64,000 bases of DNA from Pseudoalteromonas sp. MMG007 (GTDB lineage Bacteria > Pseudomonadota > Gammaproteobacteria > Enterobacterales > Alteromonadaceae): NCBI RefSeq assembly GCF_018100985.1, contig NZ_JAGJEI010000006.1, forward strand, positions 124,001-188,000, written 5' to 3'. Both the position numbers and the translations under genes were made by a program. A model generated the notes under the pieces. It did not search any database, was not told the origin of the DNA, and saw only the letters and a program-made list of their open reading frames with translations. Positions 19,133 to 28,710 of the stretch are shown here, piece by piece; the first letter of the stretch is position 1; every line of letters starts with the position of its first letter.

Positions 19133-22100
19133 TTAAGGCTTAACTCCATCTGCATAGAAATCAAACTTAGATATACTCACGTTGTTAGAGGTGTTGTCAA
19201 AGCATGTGCTGCTAAGTACAATTTGAGTATCAGTTTGTAATAGTATCGATGTAAATTCATGGGTGCTATCGCATTGTTCAGCTTGATAATAGCCAAGTGC
19301 ATTTTGGCCAAACGAAGTGTCTATTGTGCCGTCAGCTAAAACACGAGCAATCAACCCTTTTGCCTCACTCATACCAATTAGAATGATATTACCTGAAGTA
19401 TCTAACGCTGCATCGGCAACTTTTGTATCGCTCCCCGACGCGAGTTGATATTGCCCAACACCATTAAGCGCAAAGGTGGTATCTAGGGTGCCATCAGGCT
19501 TTAGTTTTAAAGTAACAGCTTGATTAGGTGTGGTACCTTCGTTTGCAATCAGATAAATGCTTCCTGAGTTATCAGCTAACACTTTTGCAGCTCTGTCTGC
19601 TAAGTCTGTTGTGAGGCTGGCATCAACATAGGTAAATATGTTGTTGGCATCATCGTCTATTTTAACCATTAATAACTGTGAATCGCTTCCAGTAACTTGC
19701 TTCCCAGCAATAAATATATCTTTATTGTCGTCTATATAGATAGTTTCAAAAAACTCATCTACTTCACCATAATAAGCGCCACTAGAACCAAAACTACCCT
19801 CTAACTTACCATCACTTTTTACCATGGTTGCAAATGATCTTAAAACGCCTTGGCTGGTTGCGGTTCCAACAGCAACAATGTGATCACCGCTATCAATCGC
19901 GACATCGGAAAAGTAAACATCGGTATCAATAATATCTGTTGTTGTATAAACCCCGTCAGTTGCAAAATCATCATCAAGGTTACCATCTTGATCTACTTTT
20001 GCTATAAAGCCTTCTTCGCTTATACCGTTTATACGTGTACCAACAATAACTATGCTTCCATCGCTGAGCTCAACTGTAGTTATGTTTTTAAAAGCAATAT
20101 TAATATCAATCGTTTTGTGTCCATCAATACTAAAGCTAGTATCAATAGTTCCACTATTCGTATAGCGCGTTAATACCAGTTTGTTGCTGGTGTTATATTG
20201 CGCCACCGATGCACTAATATATTTGTTGGCGTGGAGGCCATTTTGAAGTTTTAAAATGTTTGAAGATTGATCATCAGAACTGATAGTTAAATTATTTAAA
20301 CTAGTATACCCATCTGCTGAAAAATCAGTAAACAGGTTTGCATTACTGGTTACTGAAGTTATAAAAGGTTCATTAGTCGAATCGTTAAACTTACCTGAGA
20401 GCCATAATGTATCGTTTTCATCGATAGTTGAAGCGTTAGCGGATTGATGACCAATTATGTTTGAGGTTATATTAATACCAGAATCACCGTAACCAGCGTC
20501 GAGCTCTCTATCAGACATAGATATACGTGCTGAGAATAACTGCGATTTTTTATCGGTATCACTAGCATCAATACCAGTTGTACCTGAAAGTATTAGCTGG
20601 TTACTCATTGAGGCGTATTTTACGCCTGTAATTATTGCACCGCCGTCACCCGTACCAGAGTTATCATCGATATCATAGATCGCGATACCTTCATCATTGC
20701 CAATATCCTCATCTATATTGCCATCACTATCAACTGAGATTATAACGGCTTCTTTTTCACCAGAAGAGTGGGTGACATAGCCACCTAAAAAGGCCATAAA
20801 GTCCACGGCATTTATGCCGCCAATCGCAAGTAACTCATCGTCACCTTCTTCATCGGATAAGTCTAAAATAAGTGCGTTACCTGAGTTAAAGCTACCGCTA
20901 TTGTTACCGTCAGGAAGAAGATACCTAACAGTCGCATCTAAATCACCATTTTCACTTACTGTGCTACCCACAACCAGAAGTTCAGAGTTCCCAAAATTTC
21001 TAATTGCATGCGCTTCGTCATCACGATTATTACCACTTACATCCACTATACCTGGGCTGCCGGATTCGTAAGCGAGAGTCGATATATCAAATTTAAGAAA
21101 TAAACTGTCTTTATCTGTGCCATTTGCCGAGTAACCAACGCCTTGAACTTTATTGTCTGTGAACTCTAGGTCGTTTATTACAGACTCGCCTGCAAGTGTT
21201 GTACATTTTGTGCCGGTATTACCTTCGCCTGAGTTGGTACTTACAACTCCGGTAACGCTTATTTTTAATAAGCAGGCTTCTGTAACTACGCCATCAAAAC
21301 TTGAATAACCTATAAATAAATCACCACCACCAGAGATAACAGCAGTGGCTTTTTCATCTTCACCAAAATCAATAGTTTTAAAACCAGTACCATTAAATTC
21401 AGTGTTTATATCGCCGTTATTTGAGTAAGAGGCAATAATAATGTCTGAATCTTCATTGATATTGTAACCTACAAAATAAAGGTTAGTATTAAGCTCAATA
21501 CTGTCGTTGAATTCACCGTCAGAAAAAACACGCGAAAGATCAATTTGTCCACTAAGTGGCCGCCCAAAAGTGTCATCTTCAACTGGTATAAGTACAGTAG
21601 CTTCGTCAGTAATATTAACGGTAACCGTTATTGTAGTTGTTTCATTTGGTGAACCATTATCTGTAATATCAACATTTACAGTGTGCTGAGTTGCAGTCTC
21701 GTAATCAAATGGGCGGGTACCATTTACGGTTAACAACCCACTGGCGCTATTTATATTAAATAGCCCTGTCTCACCGCTGTTTAAACTAAAACTAAGCGTA
21801 TTATTTTCAATGTCGGTTGCAGAAATAGTGCCGATTAACTCACCATCAGTTGCATTTTCATCTATGGAAAATGCTTGATTTATCGCAGTGGGTGCATCAT
21901 TCACTGGTGTAATTATGACCGTTAGAGTACCTGTATCACTATCGACACCGTCAGTTAAAATATAATTAATAGTCGCGGTGCCATTTGCATTAGCGCTTGG
22001 CGTATATTGAACTAAATTATTTATAAGTGAGGCATTCCCCATATCGCCTGTTACAGAGCTAATGGTCAAGTTATCACCATCTAAATCAGTATCGTTGCTG

Positions 22101-24748
22101 AGTACATTTATCAGTGTTCCCTGAGCGTCTTCAGCAATGGTAATACTATCTGGATTTGCCTCTGGGGCATCGTTAGTAGGGGAGATCGTTATTTGCAAAT
22201 TAGCACTGTCACTCGCCCCGTTACCATCTGATATTGTGTAAGAAACAATGGCTACACCATTACTGTTTGGCGTGGGTGTATATTCTATTTTATTACCAAC
22301 AACAGAAGCCATGCCTAAGTCAGTAACAACATCTGTAATAGTTAAATTATCACCATCTATATCGCTATCATTAGCGAGTACATCAACCAATATAGGTGAT
22401 GCATCTTCTTCCATAGAGGCACTATCTGGCGTGGCTATAGGTGTGTCATTAATAGGTGTAATTGTAAGCATTACAGTTGCAGTGCTTGATAGTGGTGCAA
22501 CATCTGTAACGCCATCAGAAATTGTATAACTTAGAGTGACTTCGCCAAAATAATTAGGCTCAGGTGTATACTCAATACTATTATTTACAATCTGTGCTGT
22601 ACCCACTGTATTGGCTATATTTATAAGTGTAATTGTATCGTCATTAGCATCAGTATCATTCTCTAATACATTCAATAGCGTACTAGGGCTGTCTTCTGCT
22701 AACGTATATTGATCATTATTAGCTTTTGCTGGAGAGTTTGAGCCTGTTTTAATTAAAATAACTTGTGCAGATGCCTCCAAGCCTTGTTCGTTAATAACCG
22801 AATAAGTAAAACTATCCACATCTAATGAATCTGAGTTCGGCTCGTAAGTAAACGAGCCATCATTACTTAGTGTTAGCGTACCACTTTGCACATTTACAAC
22901 AGGGGTTGTGTTAATCGTTAATCCGCCAGGCTCTATATTTACGTCATTTTTGAGTAAGCCGTTTTCAGTTGCAATACTAAGTGTTTGGTTATATTGAAAT
23001 TGGTACTCATCATTTTGGGCTACCGGGTTATCGGGCATGCTGTTTATTGTAAGTGTTGCCGTTGCGGATGCCGTAGCGCCTAAAGCATCAATTACTTGAT
23101 ATTGAAATTCATCAATTCCGTAGTAATTGGGATCTGGAATGTATGAAAAGCTACCGTCTGTGGCTAACAGTAATTGGCCATGAGAAGGGGAGACTAAATA
23201 ACTATCATCAATAATAAAGGTATCATCATTCGGATCTGTGTCATTCGCCAGTAACCCTTGCGCAGCGTCAACTACAAGAGTGGTATCTTCAGCTAGGCTA
23301 TAGCTGTCATTAGACGTTGAAGGAGGGCTATTCTGATCGAAAGCATTAATGGTTACATTTGCAACAGCTTGTGCGCCTTGAGCATCAACAATACGGTACT
23401 GAAAACTATCAGTACCTTGCATATTGGCGCTGCCTATATATTCAAAGCTACCATCTGTATTAAGTGTAATACTGCCTTTAGTAGGTGAGGCTACCGGGGT
23501 TATATCGACGGTCAAAGTGTCGAGGTCGATATCGCTATCATTAGCTAATAAGCCGGGGGCTGTTATAGATAAAGTACCGGCTGAGTCTATATTATAGGTA
23601 TTATCAAGCGCAATGGGTGCATCATTTACAGCATTTATGGTGATTTCCACAATGCCAGTATCTGTCATGCCTAACTCGTTAATTACCTGATAACTAAAAG
23701 CATCAACGCCGTTGAAATTAGCGCGTGGGGTGTAAGTAAATTCGCCGCTTGAATTTATTACAACACTGCCATGTTGGGGGCTTACTTGTGCAGTGGTATT
23801 TGTAATAAGAGTGCTATTGTATTCATCGGTATCATTAGTTAGTACATTACTTAGTAGTTCTTGGTCTTCATTAACGTTATATTGATCGTTAAATGCCATT
23901 GGAGCAAAGTTTAGCGTCCCCCCTAAAGGAGCAACATTTATAACTTCGGCAAAGCCACTTTCACCACTGCCATCAACGCCAGTGATTAGAATTTGATAGC
24001 TTTTATCCGTTAATGTATCGCTAATACTAAATGTTGTATCAGATAAACCTAAAAACTGCTGGCCGTTTTCTAAATCGTTTATATTTTCAGGGGTAATACC
24101 GGCTTCTGTTGCTAAATAAACATTATAACGATTTAAGTTTTCGTTCGCCTGCCATGATAAGTTTATAGTTTGATTATCTCGCTGAACCGTCGTGCCTTCA
24201 ATTTTGTAAGGTTGCCAACTAGCAGTAATTGCATCTGCCAGAACTTGGTTGTTAAGGCTATCAGAAATCCATATTTCTAGGCGCAAATCACCAGCATCAA
24301 TACCGTAAAAGTAGGGGCTGAGGCCTATTACAGATTGCTCAAAATCGGTTCCACATTCTTGTGTACATATAGGTAAGCTTTTACTCACACTCGGAAGTAC
24401 TAGGTTTACTGCGTTTATACCGTCAGGGTCAGATACGCTAAGTAAAAAAGTAATATTGCCTTGTATTATTTCACCAATTTGTGAAAGAGTAATTGTCGCC
24501 TGAGAGTTGGCTATGGCTGAACCTACAACACCTCGACTTGCAGCTACAGCACCAGAAACTTGTACTTTAGTAGTGATTGTTTCGCCAGTAACTCCCGCTA
24601 AGTTAATTGTATTAGCTAAGGAAGATGGGGAATCTAGCTCTACAGGCGTAGATACAGACTCTTGCTGAGACGCCTCCTCTGAGGAGCCGCCACATGCACT
24701 TAGCAAAAAAACCATTAAACCGTGCAAAAAAAGGTTTTTTGCTGTCAT
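19133..24748 (-). CDS. Giant repeat lipoprotein: FnIII, tandem Ig-like, cadherin and delta-60-like repeats
   Basis: Predicted lipoprotein of 1871 residues: hydrophobic N-terminus, then lipobox LSAC (Cys near 19) followed by GGSSEE. After about 180 residues comes a fibronectin III-like domain (about 185-275). Seven Ig-like repeats of the tandem-95 type follow (about 283-955), each with a (L/V)L.ND..(D) motif and a F.Y.P/YTP strand. A cadherin-like domain ends near 1050. The last 800 residues hold repeated segments such as LDTTFALNGVG and TIDTSFG, like delta-60 repeats, which form beta-propeller-like folds. There is no RTX nonapeptide array or sortase signal. It is probably surface-exposed with an adhesive or sensory role. 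GGAG lies 9 nt before the ATG. Cotranscribed with the FecR and barrel genes. Confidence 0.85.
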   Translation of the reverse strand: MTAKNLFLHGLMVFLLSACGGSSEEASQQESVSTPVELDSPSSLANTINLAGVTGETITTKVQVSGAVAASRGVVGSAIANSQATITLSQIGEIIQGNITFLLSVSDPDGINAVNLVLPSVSKSLPICTQECGTDFEQSVIGLSPYFYGIDAGDLRLEIWISDSLNNQVLADAITASWQPYKIEGTTVQRDNQTINLSWQANENLNRYNVYLATEAGITPENINDLENGQQFLGLSDTTFSISDTLTDKSYQILITGVDGSGESGFAEVINVAPLGGTLNFAPMAFNDQYNVNEDQELLSNVLTNDTDEYNSTLITNTTAQVSPQHGSVVINSSGEFTYTPRANFNGVDAFSYQVINELGMTDTGIVEITINAVNDAPIALDNTYNIDSAGTLSITAPGLLANDSDIDLDTLTVDITPVASPTKGSITLNTDGSFEYIGSANMQGTDSFQYRIVDAQGAQAVANVTINAFDQNSPPSTSNDSYSLAEDTTLVVDAAQGLLANDTDPNDDTFIIDDSYLVSPSHGQLLLATDGSFSYIPDPNYYGIDEFQYQVIDALGATASATATLTINSMPDNPVAQNDEYQFQYNQTLSIATENGLLKNDVNIEPGGLTINTTPVVNVQSGTLTLSNDGSFTYEPNSDSLDVDSFTYSVINEQGLEASAQVILIKTGSNSPAKANNDQYTLAEDSPSTLLNVLENDTDANDDTITLINIANTVGTAQIVNNSIEYTPEPNYFGEVTLSYTISDGVTDVAPLSSTATVMLTITPINDTPIATPDSASMEEDASPILVDVLANDSDIDGDNLTITDVVTDLGMASVVGNKIEYTPTPNSNGVAIVSYTISDGNGASDSANLQITISPTNDAPEANPDSITIAEDAQGTLINVLSNDTDLDGDNLTISSVTGDMGNASLINNLVQYTPSANANGTATINYILTDGVDSDTGTLTVIITPVNDAPTAINQAFSIDENATDGELIGTISATDIENNTLSFSLNSGETGLFNINSASGLLTVNGTRPFDYETATQHTVNVDITDNGSPNETTTITVTVNITDEATVLIPVEDDTFGRPLSGQIDLSRVFSDGEFNDSIELNTNLYFVGYNINEDSDIIIASYSNNGDINTEFNGTGFKTIDFGEDEKATAVISGGGDLFIGYSSFDGVVTEACLLKISVTGVVSTNSGEGNTGTKCTTLAGESVINDLEFTDNKVQGVGYSANGTDKDSLFLKFDISTLAYESGSPGIVDVSGNNRDDEAHAIRNFGNSELLVVGSTVSENGDLDATVRYLLPDGNNSGSFNSGNALILDLSDEEGDDELLAIGGINAVDFMAFLGGYVTHSSGEKEAVIISVDSDGNIDEDIGNDEGIAIYDIDDNSGTGDGGAIITGVKYASMSNQLILSGTTGIDASDTDKKSQLFSARISMSDRELDAGYGDSGINITSNIIGHQSANASTIDENDTLWLSGKFNDSTNEPFITSVTSNANLFTDFSADGYTSLNNLTISSDDQSSNILKLQNGLHANKYISASVAQYNTSNKLVLTRYTNSGTIDTSFSIDGHKTIDINIAFKNITTVELSDGSIVIVGTRINGISEEGFIAKVDQDGNLDDDFATDGVYTTTDIIDTDVYFSDVAIDSGDHIVAVGTATSQGVLRSFATMVKSDGKLEGSFGSSGAYYGEVDEFFETIYIDDNKDIFIAGKQVTGSDSQLLMVKIDDDANNIFTYVDASLTTDLADRAAKVLADNSGSIYLIANEGTTPNQAVTLKLKPDGTLDTTFALNGVGQYQLASGSDTKVADAALDTSGNIILIGMSEAKGLIARVLADGTIDTSFGQNALGYYQAEQCDSTHEFTSILLQTDTQIVLSSTCFDNTSNNVSISKFDFYADGVKP

Positions 24749-24786
24749 TTTACATACTCCAATAAAAAGCTTTATATATTAATTTT

Positions 24787-25911
24787 TTAGGGCTCTAATC
24801 TAAACGAGCCTGAGGTGTTAATTGCTGGGTTACTTATTTCATTTAGATTAAAGTCGCCAGTGATGGTATTTATATCGTTTAAAAAAATAGCATCAATTTC
24901 ACCAGTAGCTTTATTGTTATTATGTGAGGCAAAAGTAACGGCCAAATCTAATTTGGTTAAATCAATAAAGCCGCTATAAGCAGCGTACCAATTTCCGCCA
25001 GCATCGTTAAAACTTATTTCTCCATCAGGAACAGTGCCATTATCAAAATCGACCGCCATAGACATAGAAAAGTCGCTTACTTCACCTAAGCTTGACGAAA
25101 CGTCAAAACTCGTTGCTTGGTAATTAAAAATACCTTGTCGTTGGGCTATTTGGTCAATTAAAGACGCATTACTAACCGCTTGAAACTGTTGTTCTGCGTA
25201 AATATCAGTGAGGAGTATATCGGCATCTTCGATATTTTCTGAAGCGATATTTTCTGTTATTTGTTCCTGCTGAGCGTCTGATTCACCATTAATGTTAATA
25301 GAGGCAATGCTTTGGGCAAAAATAGCCGGAGCTTGGGTGGTTTTTATTACATCCCCTAAAGACGTAACTTGCGCAAATGAAAAGGGTTCATTACTACCAA
25401 GTGATAAAATGCTGTTATCTTTTAAGGTAAGATCAATAGCACCATCCCAAACGGCAACGTACATATCGCCATCAACTAGCTGTAATTCAAAGTGTGTTCC
25501 ACGTATACCAATAGAGCCTACCGGTGTTTTAACGTTATAAGAACCGCCGTTCTTTTTTATAACACCTGAAATTGAGCGTAACCCGCCTTTAATTAGCTCT
25601 ATTGACGCAGAACCTTGTTGTGTAACTGCATCAAAATCATAATTTGCAATATTTAGTACTGAGTTTTCTTTTAAAGCAATTAAGCCCCCATCAGACATTG
25701 AAAATTGAGCCTTACTTTTTTCGCCGGTTGTTATTTTATCTACGCCGTATACAGTGTCGCGTCGTTTTAAAGATCTTTGCTTATCGGAGGTGGCATCGGT
25801 AGCGACTACCGCACCTCTGGCCAAAATAGTTTTGCCCGCAGCTGATGTATTAGCTTGCGCGTAAAAACTCACACAAAGTAAGGTGGTTAATAATGGGATT
25901 AAATGTTTCAT
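24787..25911 (-). CDS. Periplasmic FecR-domain protein
   Basis: A signal peptide (first 20 residues, cut probably after AQA) is followed by a FecR domain at about 28-165. It includes KITTGEKSKAQFSM..GGLIALKENSVL and the GSIGIRGTHFEL segment typical of the family. The C-terminal 200 residues hold a second beta-rich region (VDFDNGTVPDGEISFNDAGG..) without clear homology. Unlike classical FecR it has no inner-membrane helix or anti-sigma domain, and no ECF sigma gene is near. FecR proteins of this soluble kind often lie beside CHASE2 cyclases. The gene is 12 nt after the TPR/barrel gene and 38 nt before the giant lipoprotein. Confidence 0.85.
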   Translation of the reverse strand: MKHLIPLLTTLLCVSFYAQANTSAAGKTILARGAVVATDATSDKQRSLKRRDTVYGVDKITTGEKSKAQFSMSDGGLIALKENSVLNIANYDFDAVTQQGSASIELIKGGLRSISGVIKKNGGSYNVKTPVGSIGIRGTHFELQLVDGDMYVAVWDGAIDLTLKDNSILSLGSNEPFSFAQVTSLGDVIKTTQAPAIFAQSIASININGESDAQQEQITENIASENIEDADILLTDIYAEQQFQAVSNASLIDQIAQRQGIFNYQATSFDVSSSLGEVSDFSMSMAVDFDNGTVPDGEISFNDAGGNWYAAYSGFIDLTKLDLAVTFASHNNNKATGEIDAIFLNDINTITGDFNLNEISNPAINTSGSFRLEP

Positions 25912-25923
25912 AATTACCTTAAA

Positions 25924-27249
25924 TTAAAATGAGTAACTAGCGCTTAAATTAGTATCAAAGCGGTCGTATTCAAACAGCGAAATATTACTAGTTTTATCTT
26001 GATAGTTTAACGCTAACTGTACGGCTAAGCTTTTAGTGACTAAGTACCGCAATGAGCTTGAAAGTATTAACAAGCTATCGTCACGATCTTGCATAAATAA
26101 AGGGTGCTCATCTTGGTATTCAATCCACTGATAGCCAGTTTGAGCCGACAACTGCCACTGCTGGCCAAGTAGAGCGGTTACTTGATAGTATACTCCGTTA
26201 ATATTTCTTGCATTAAAGTCACCAGTATCAATACTTGCAATTTCGCTTTTATGGTTAGCACTTACACTATGTAACCAACTTGATGACATATAGCTTGCGC
26301 CAATATTGAGCGAGTAAAAAGAGTTATCTAACTTTTCATCAAACGAGTTCTTTATATGGCCAAGTGTTACTGCGCTAAAAAGGCTTAACTGTTTATCTAA
26401 TTTGTAGTTAGCTCCGCCAACAACTGATGTTTCTGTTCTATATAGTTCGCCATCTAACAGCAAAGGGGTAACGCCTGCTTGCACATACCAGCGGGTGTTG
26501 TTTAACTGCTGCTGGTAGCGAGCTGATAAACGCGTATTTATACGGTCGTATTGTGATAACTCGCTAAATTTATACCAGTCAGTACTTATACCTACAGATA
26601 AAGCGCTTTGTTGATCTATAGGGTGTAAATAATGGCCTCTATAATTTAATTTTACATAACTATCGTCAGTACTTTTACTATCTGGCGAAAGTAAAAACTC
26701 ACCTAAATTAGGAATTAATATAGTATCTTCAGACGTCCCCGCATTAACGTTACCATCCTTGCCATAAGCAAATTCAATACTTTGGTTAAACGAACGTGCA
26801 TTAACACGTTGTTTGTTTTGAGATATTTCTAATAAATTTTGCGCGGCAGTTTTTACTCTATCAGAGGCAGTCTTGTTATGTATTAAAGCTAAAGCCTGAG
26901 AGTTTGCAGCAGGTAAGTTATTTGCCGCAATATAAGATTTAATCAAATATAAACGAGCTTCATACCACTGTGGCTTGTCTTCTACTACTCTTTCAAATGC
27001 AAATACAGCGGGAGCCGATACGCCTGAATTTAGAGCAGAAATACCCAACAAATAATCAAAGTCGGGCTCACCTAAGTATTTATAATATTTCTGACTTTGT
27101 TTGTATGCTTTAGAGTATTGTTTGTTTGAAATTAAATACTGTATTTCACCTAACATCTTCACATAAGGGATATCGTCTTGAGCCTTAACGTTTAAACTGT
27201 GTAAGGTAACGTAACTAAGTAATAAAATAGAAGTAAGACGCTTTATCAT
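25924..27249 (-). CDS. TPR and beta-barrel outer-membrane protein (Slam-like architecture)
   Basis: A signal peptide (first 23 residues, ending VKA) precedes about 130 residues of TPR-like helices (YSKAYKQSQKYYKYLGEPDF..), then about 290 residues of alternating amphipathic beta strands ending in YSF, with the terminal Phe expected of outer-membrane barrels. Its 441 residues and N-TPR plus C-barrel plan resemble DUF560/Slam proteins, which move lipoproteins to the cell surface. The lipoprotein gene two positions downstream is a natural client. It is first in the operon, after a 5' untranslated region of unknown length. Assignment to Slam is by architecture only. Confidence 0.72.
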   Translation of the reverse strand: MIKRLTSILLLSYVTLHSLNVKAQDDIPYVKMLGEIQYLISNKQYSKAYKQSQKYYKYLGEPDFDYLLGISALNSGVSAPAVFAFERVVEDKPQWYEARLYLIKSYIAANNLPAANSQALALIHNKTASDRVKTAAQNLLEISQNKQRVNARSFNQSIEFAYGKDGNVNAGTSEDTILIPNLGEFLLSPDSKSTDDSYVKLNYRGHYLHPIDQQSALSVGISTDWYKFSELSQYDRINTRLSARYQQQLNNTRWYVQAGVTPLLLDGELYRTETSVVGGANYKLDKQLSLFSAVTLGHIKNSFDEKLDNSFYSLNIGASYMSSSWLHSVSANHKSEIASIDTGDFNARNINGVYYQVTALLGQQWQLSAQTGYQWIEYQDEHPLFMQDRDDSLLILSSSLRYLVTKSLAVQLALNYQDKTSNISLFEYDRFDTNLSASYSF

Positions 27250-27515
27250 GTTTGTTTTAAAATCCTGTAAAGATGCACTAGTCGCTGGTACTAAAATCTA
27301 TTCATGCTTAACTAAGGTAGCACTTTTTGTTTTCATGTAAAGAAAACAGACTTAAGGTTAAATTTATGTTTTTGACGCTATGGATAAAATATTAAATAGC
27401 AAAAAAGTCTTAAATTTCTCTGTTAACTTGTATAAATGCAGGATAAGTAGAATACAAAAAAATATTATATGAGGTTTTTTTATTTTTATAGGAGAGATAA
27501 ATAAAAGAAGAAAAA

Positions 27516-27592
27516 TGGGGCGATTGACGGGGCTTGAACCCGCGACAACCGGAATCACAATCCGGGGCTCTACCAACTGAGCTACAACCGCC
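27516..27592 (-). tRNA. tRNA-His (anticodon GTG)
   Basis: Read on the minus strand it folds as a full cloverleaf of 77 nt. The acceptor stem carries the extra G at position -1 opposite C73 that is specific to tRNA-His. The D-arm has AGCTCAGTTGGTAGAGC, the anticodon GTG lies at 27556-27558 inside a five-pair stem, the T-arm has GGTTCAA, and CCA is encoded at the 3' end (27516-27518). Confidence 0.97.
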
Positions 27593-27621
27593 ACTACAAC
27601 ACCTTGTTTGGTGTGGCGCGC

Positions 27622-27650
27622 ATAATACATAAAATAATAAACCTTGTGAA
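27622..27650 (-). promoter_or_regulatory. Promoter of tRNA-His
   Basis: On the minus strand TTCACA, a 17-nt spacer and TATTAT are followed directly by the GC-rich discriminator GCGCGCC. Such a discriminator is typical of stringently controlled stable-RNA promoters. Start of transcription would be about 15-20 nt before the tRNA. Confidence 0.65.
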
Positions 27651-27864
27651 GCCCTAAAAGCTAAAATAAATAAAATAATTTAAAAAGATAGCGTTAGAGA
27701 TCTTCAGTTCATGCAGAATAAATAAATTGCATTGGAATTTTATTGGCTAAAAAATAAAAAATGTTTCGTTTTTGTAGTATGAATTCATTGTTTTATGAGA
27801 ATTAATTGTAAATTAATGTATAATATTTCCTGAAAATCGCTTACATAAACAAATCGGAGTAAAT

Positions 27865-28683
27865 ATGGATTCAGTACTTAATTGGCTAAATGAAAACTCA
27901 GGCCTAATTTTACATTATGGTATTCAAGCTGTTGTAGCGCTTGTTATCTTTTTAATTGGTAGTCGTGTTGCTAAGTTTTGTTCTAACTTAACTGAAAAAG
28001 GCTTTGCTAAAAAGAAAGTAGATAAAGCTGTAGGGTCATTTGTTGCAAGTATAGTGTTTGCACTTGTGTTTGCTGTAACAATATTAATGGCACTTTCACA
28101 GATTGGTATAGAAACAACGTCATTTATAGCTATTTTGGGTGCTGCAGGTTTAGCTGTTGGTTTAGCACTGCAAGGTTCATTATCTAACTTCGCCTCTGGT
28201 GTGCTAATTATTTTACTTCGTCCTTTTAAGTCTGGTGACTTTGTTGAAGCAGGCGGAAAAATGGGTACTGTTAAAAAAATAGAAATATTTTCAACAGAAT
28301 TACGTACTCCAGATAATAAAGTAATCATTGTGCCTAACTCTCAAATTATGTCTGGTGCTATTACTAACTTCTCACGTGAATCTACACGCCGTATCGATTT
28401 AGTTATTGGTGTTGGTTACGATGCTGATTTACGTAAAGCTAAAGAAGTATTAAAATCAGTGCTTGACGCAGAAACCCGTTTACTTAAAGATCCAGCTTAT
28501 ACAGTTGCTGTAAATGAGTTAGGTGATTCTAGCGTAAACTTTGTTGTTCGCCCTTGGGTTAATTCTGCCGACTATTGGCCTACATACTGGTCATTAATGG
28601 AAAATATTAAAATTGCACTAGATGATGCAGATATTAATATTCCGTTTCCACAAATGGATGTTCATTTACACAAGCAAGACTAA
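27865..28683 (+). CDS. Small-conductance mechanosensitive channel, MscS family
   Basis: Inner-membrane channel that opens on hypo-osmotic shock. It has 272 residues, near E. coli MscS (286). Three helices are visible: about 15-35, 55-80 and the pore-lining TM3 with GAAGLAVGLALQGSLSNFASG near 90-110, whose Gly/Ala pattern is the MscS hallmark. The beta domain follows with VPNSQIMSGAITNFS near 152-166. The start has CGGAG 7 nt upstream. It is followed 27 nt later by the DUF481 gene, so the two may be cotranscribed. Confidence 0.94.
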   Translation: MDSVLNWLNENSGLILHYGIQAVVALVIFLIGSRVAKFCSNLTEKGFAKKKVDKAVGSFVASIVFALVFAVTILMALSQIGIETTSFIAILGAAGLAVGLALQGSLSNFASGVLIILLRPFKSGDFVEAGGKMGTVKKIEIFSTELRTPDNKVIIVPNSQIMSGAITNFSRESTRRIDLVIGVGYDADLRKAKEVLKSVLDAETRLLKDPAYTVAVNELGDSSVNFVVRPWVNSADYWPTYWSLMENIKIALDDADINIPFPQMDVHLHKQD

Positions 28684-28710
28684 TTCTTAGTATTAAATAG
28701 GTTATTTTTA

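Noticed and set aside
19133-24748. RTX/type I secreted adhesin
   Set aside because: No GGxGxD nonapeptides or type I exporter genes; the N-terminal lipobox points to lipoprotein export.
24787-25911. FecR protein as part of an ECF sigma/TonB iron-signalling set
   Set aside because: No sigma factor or TonB receptor gene is near and the protein lacks the inner-membrane and anti-sigma parts.
27364-27630. 88-codon minus-strand open frame
   Set aside because: It covers the whole tRNA-His gene and its promoter; the tRNA fold is unmistakable and the peptide has no family features.
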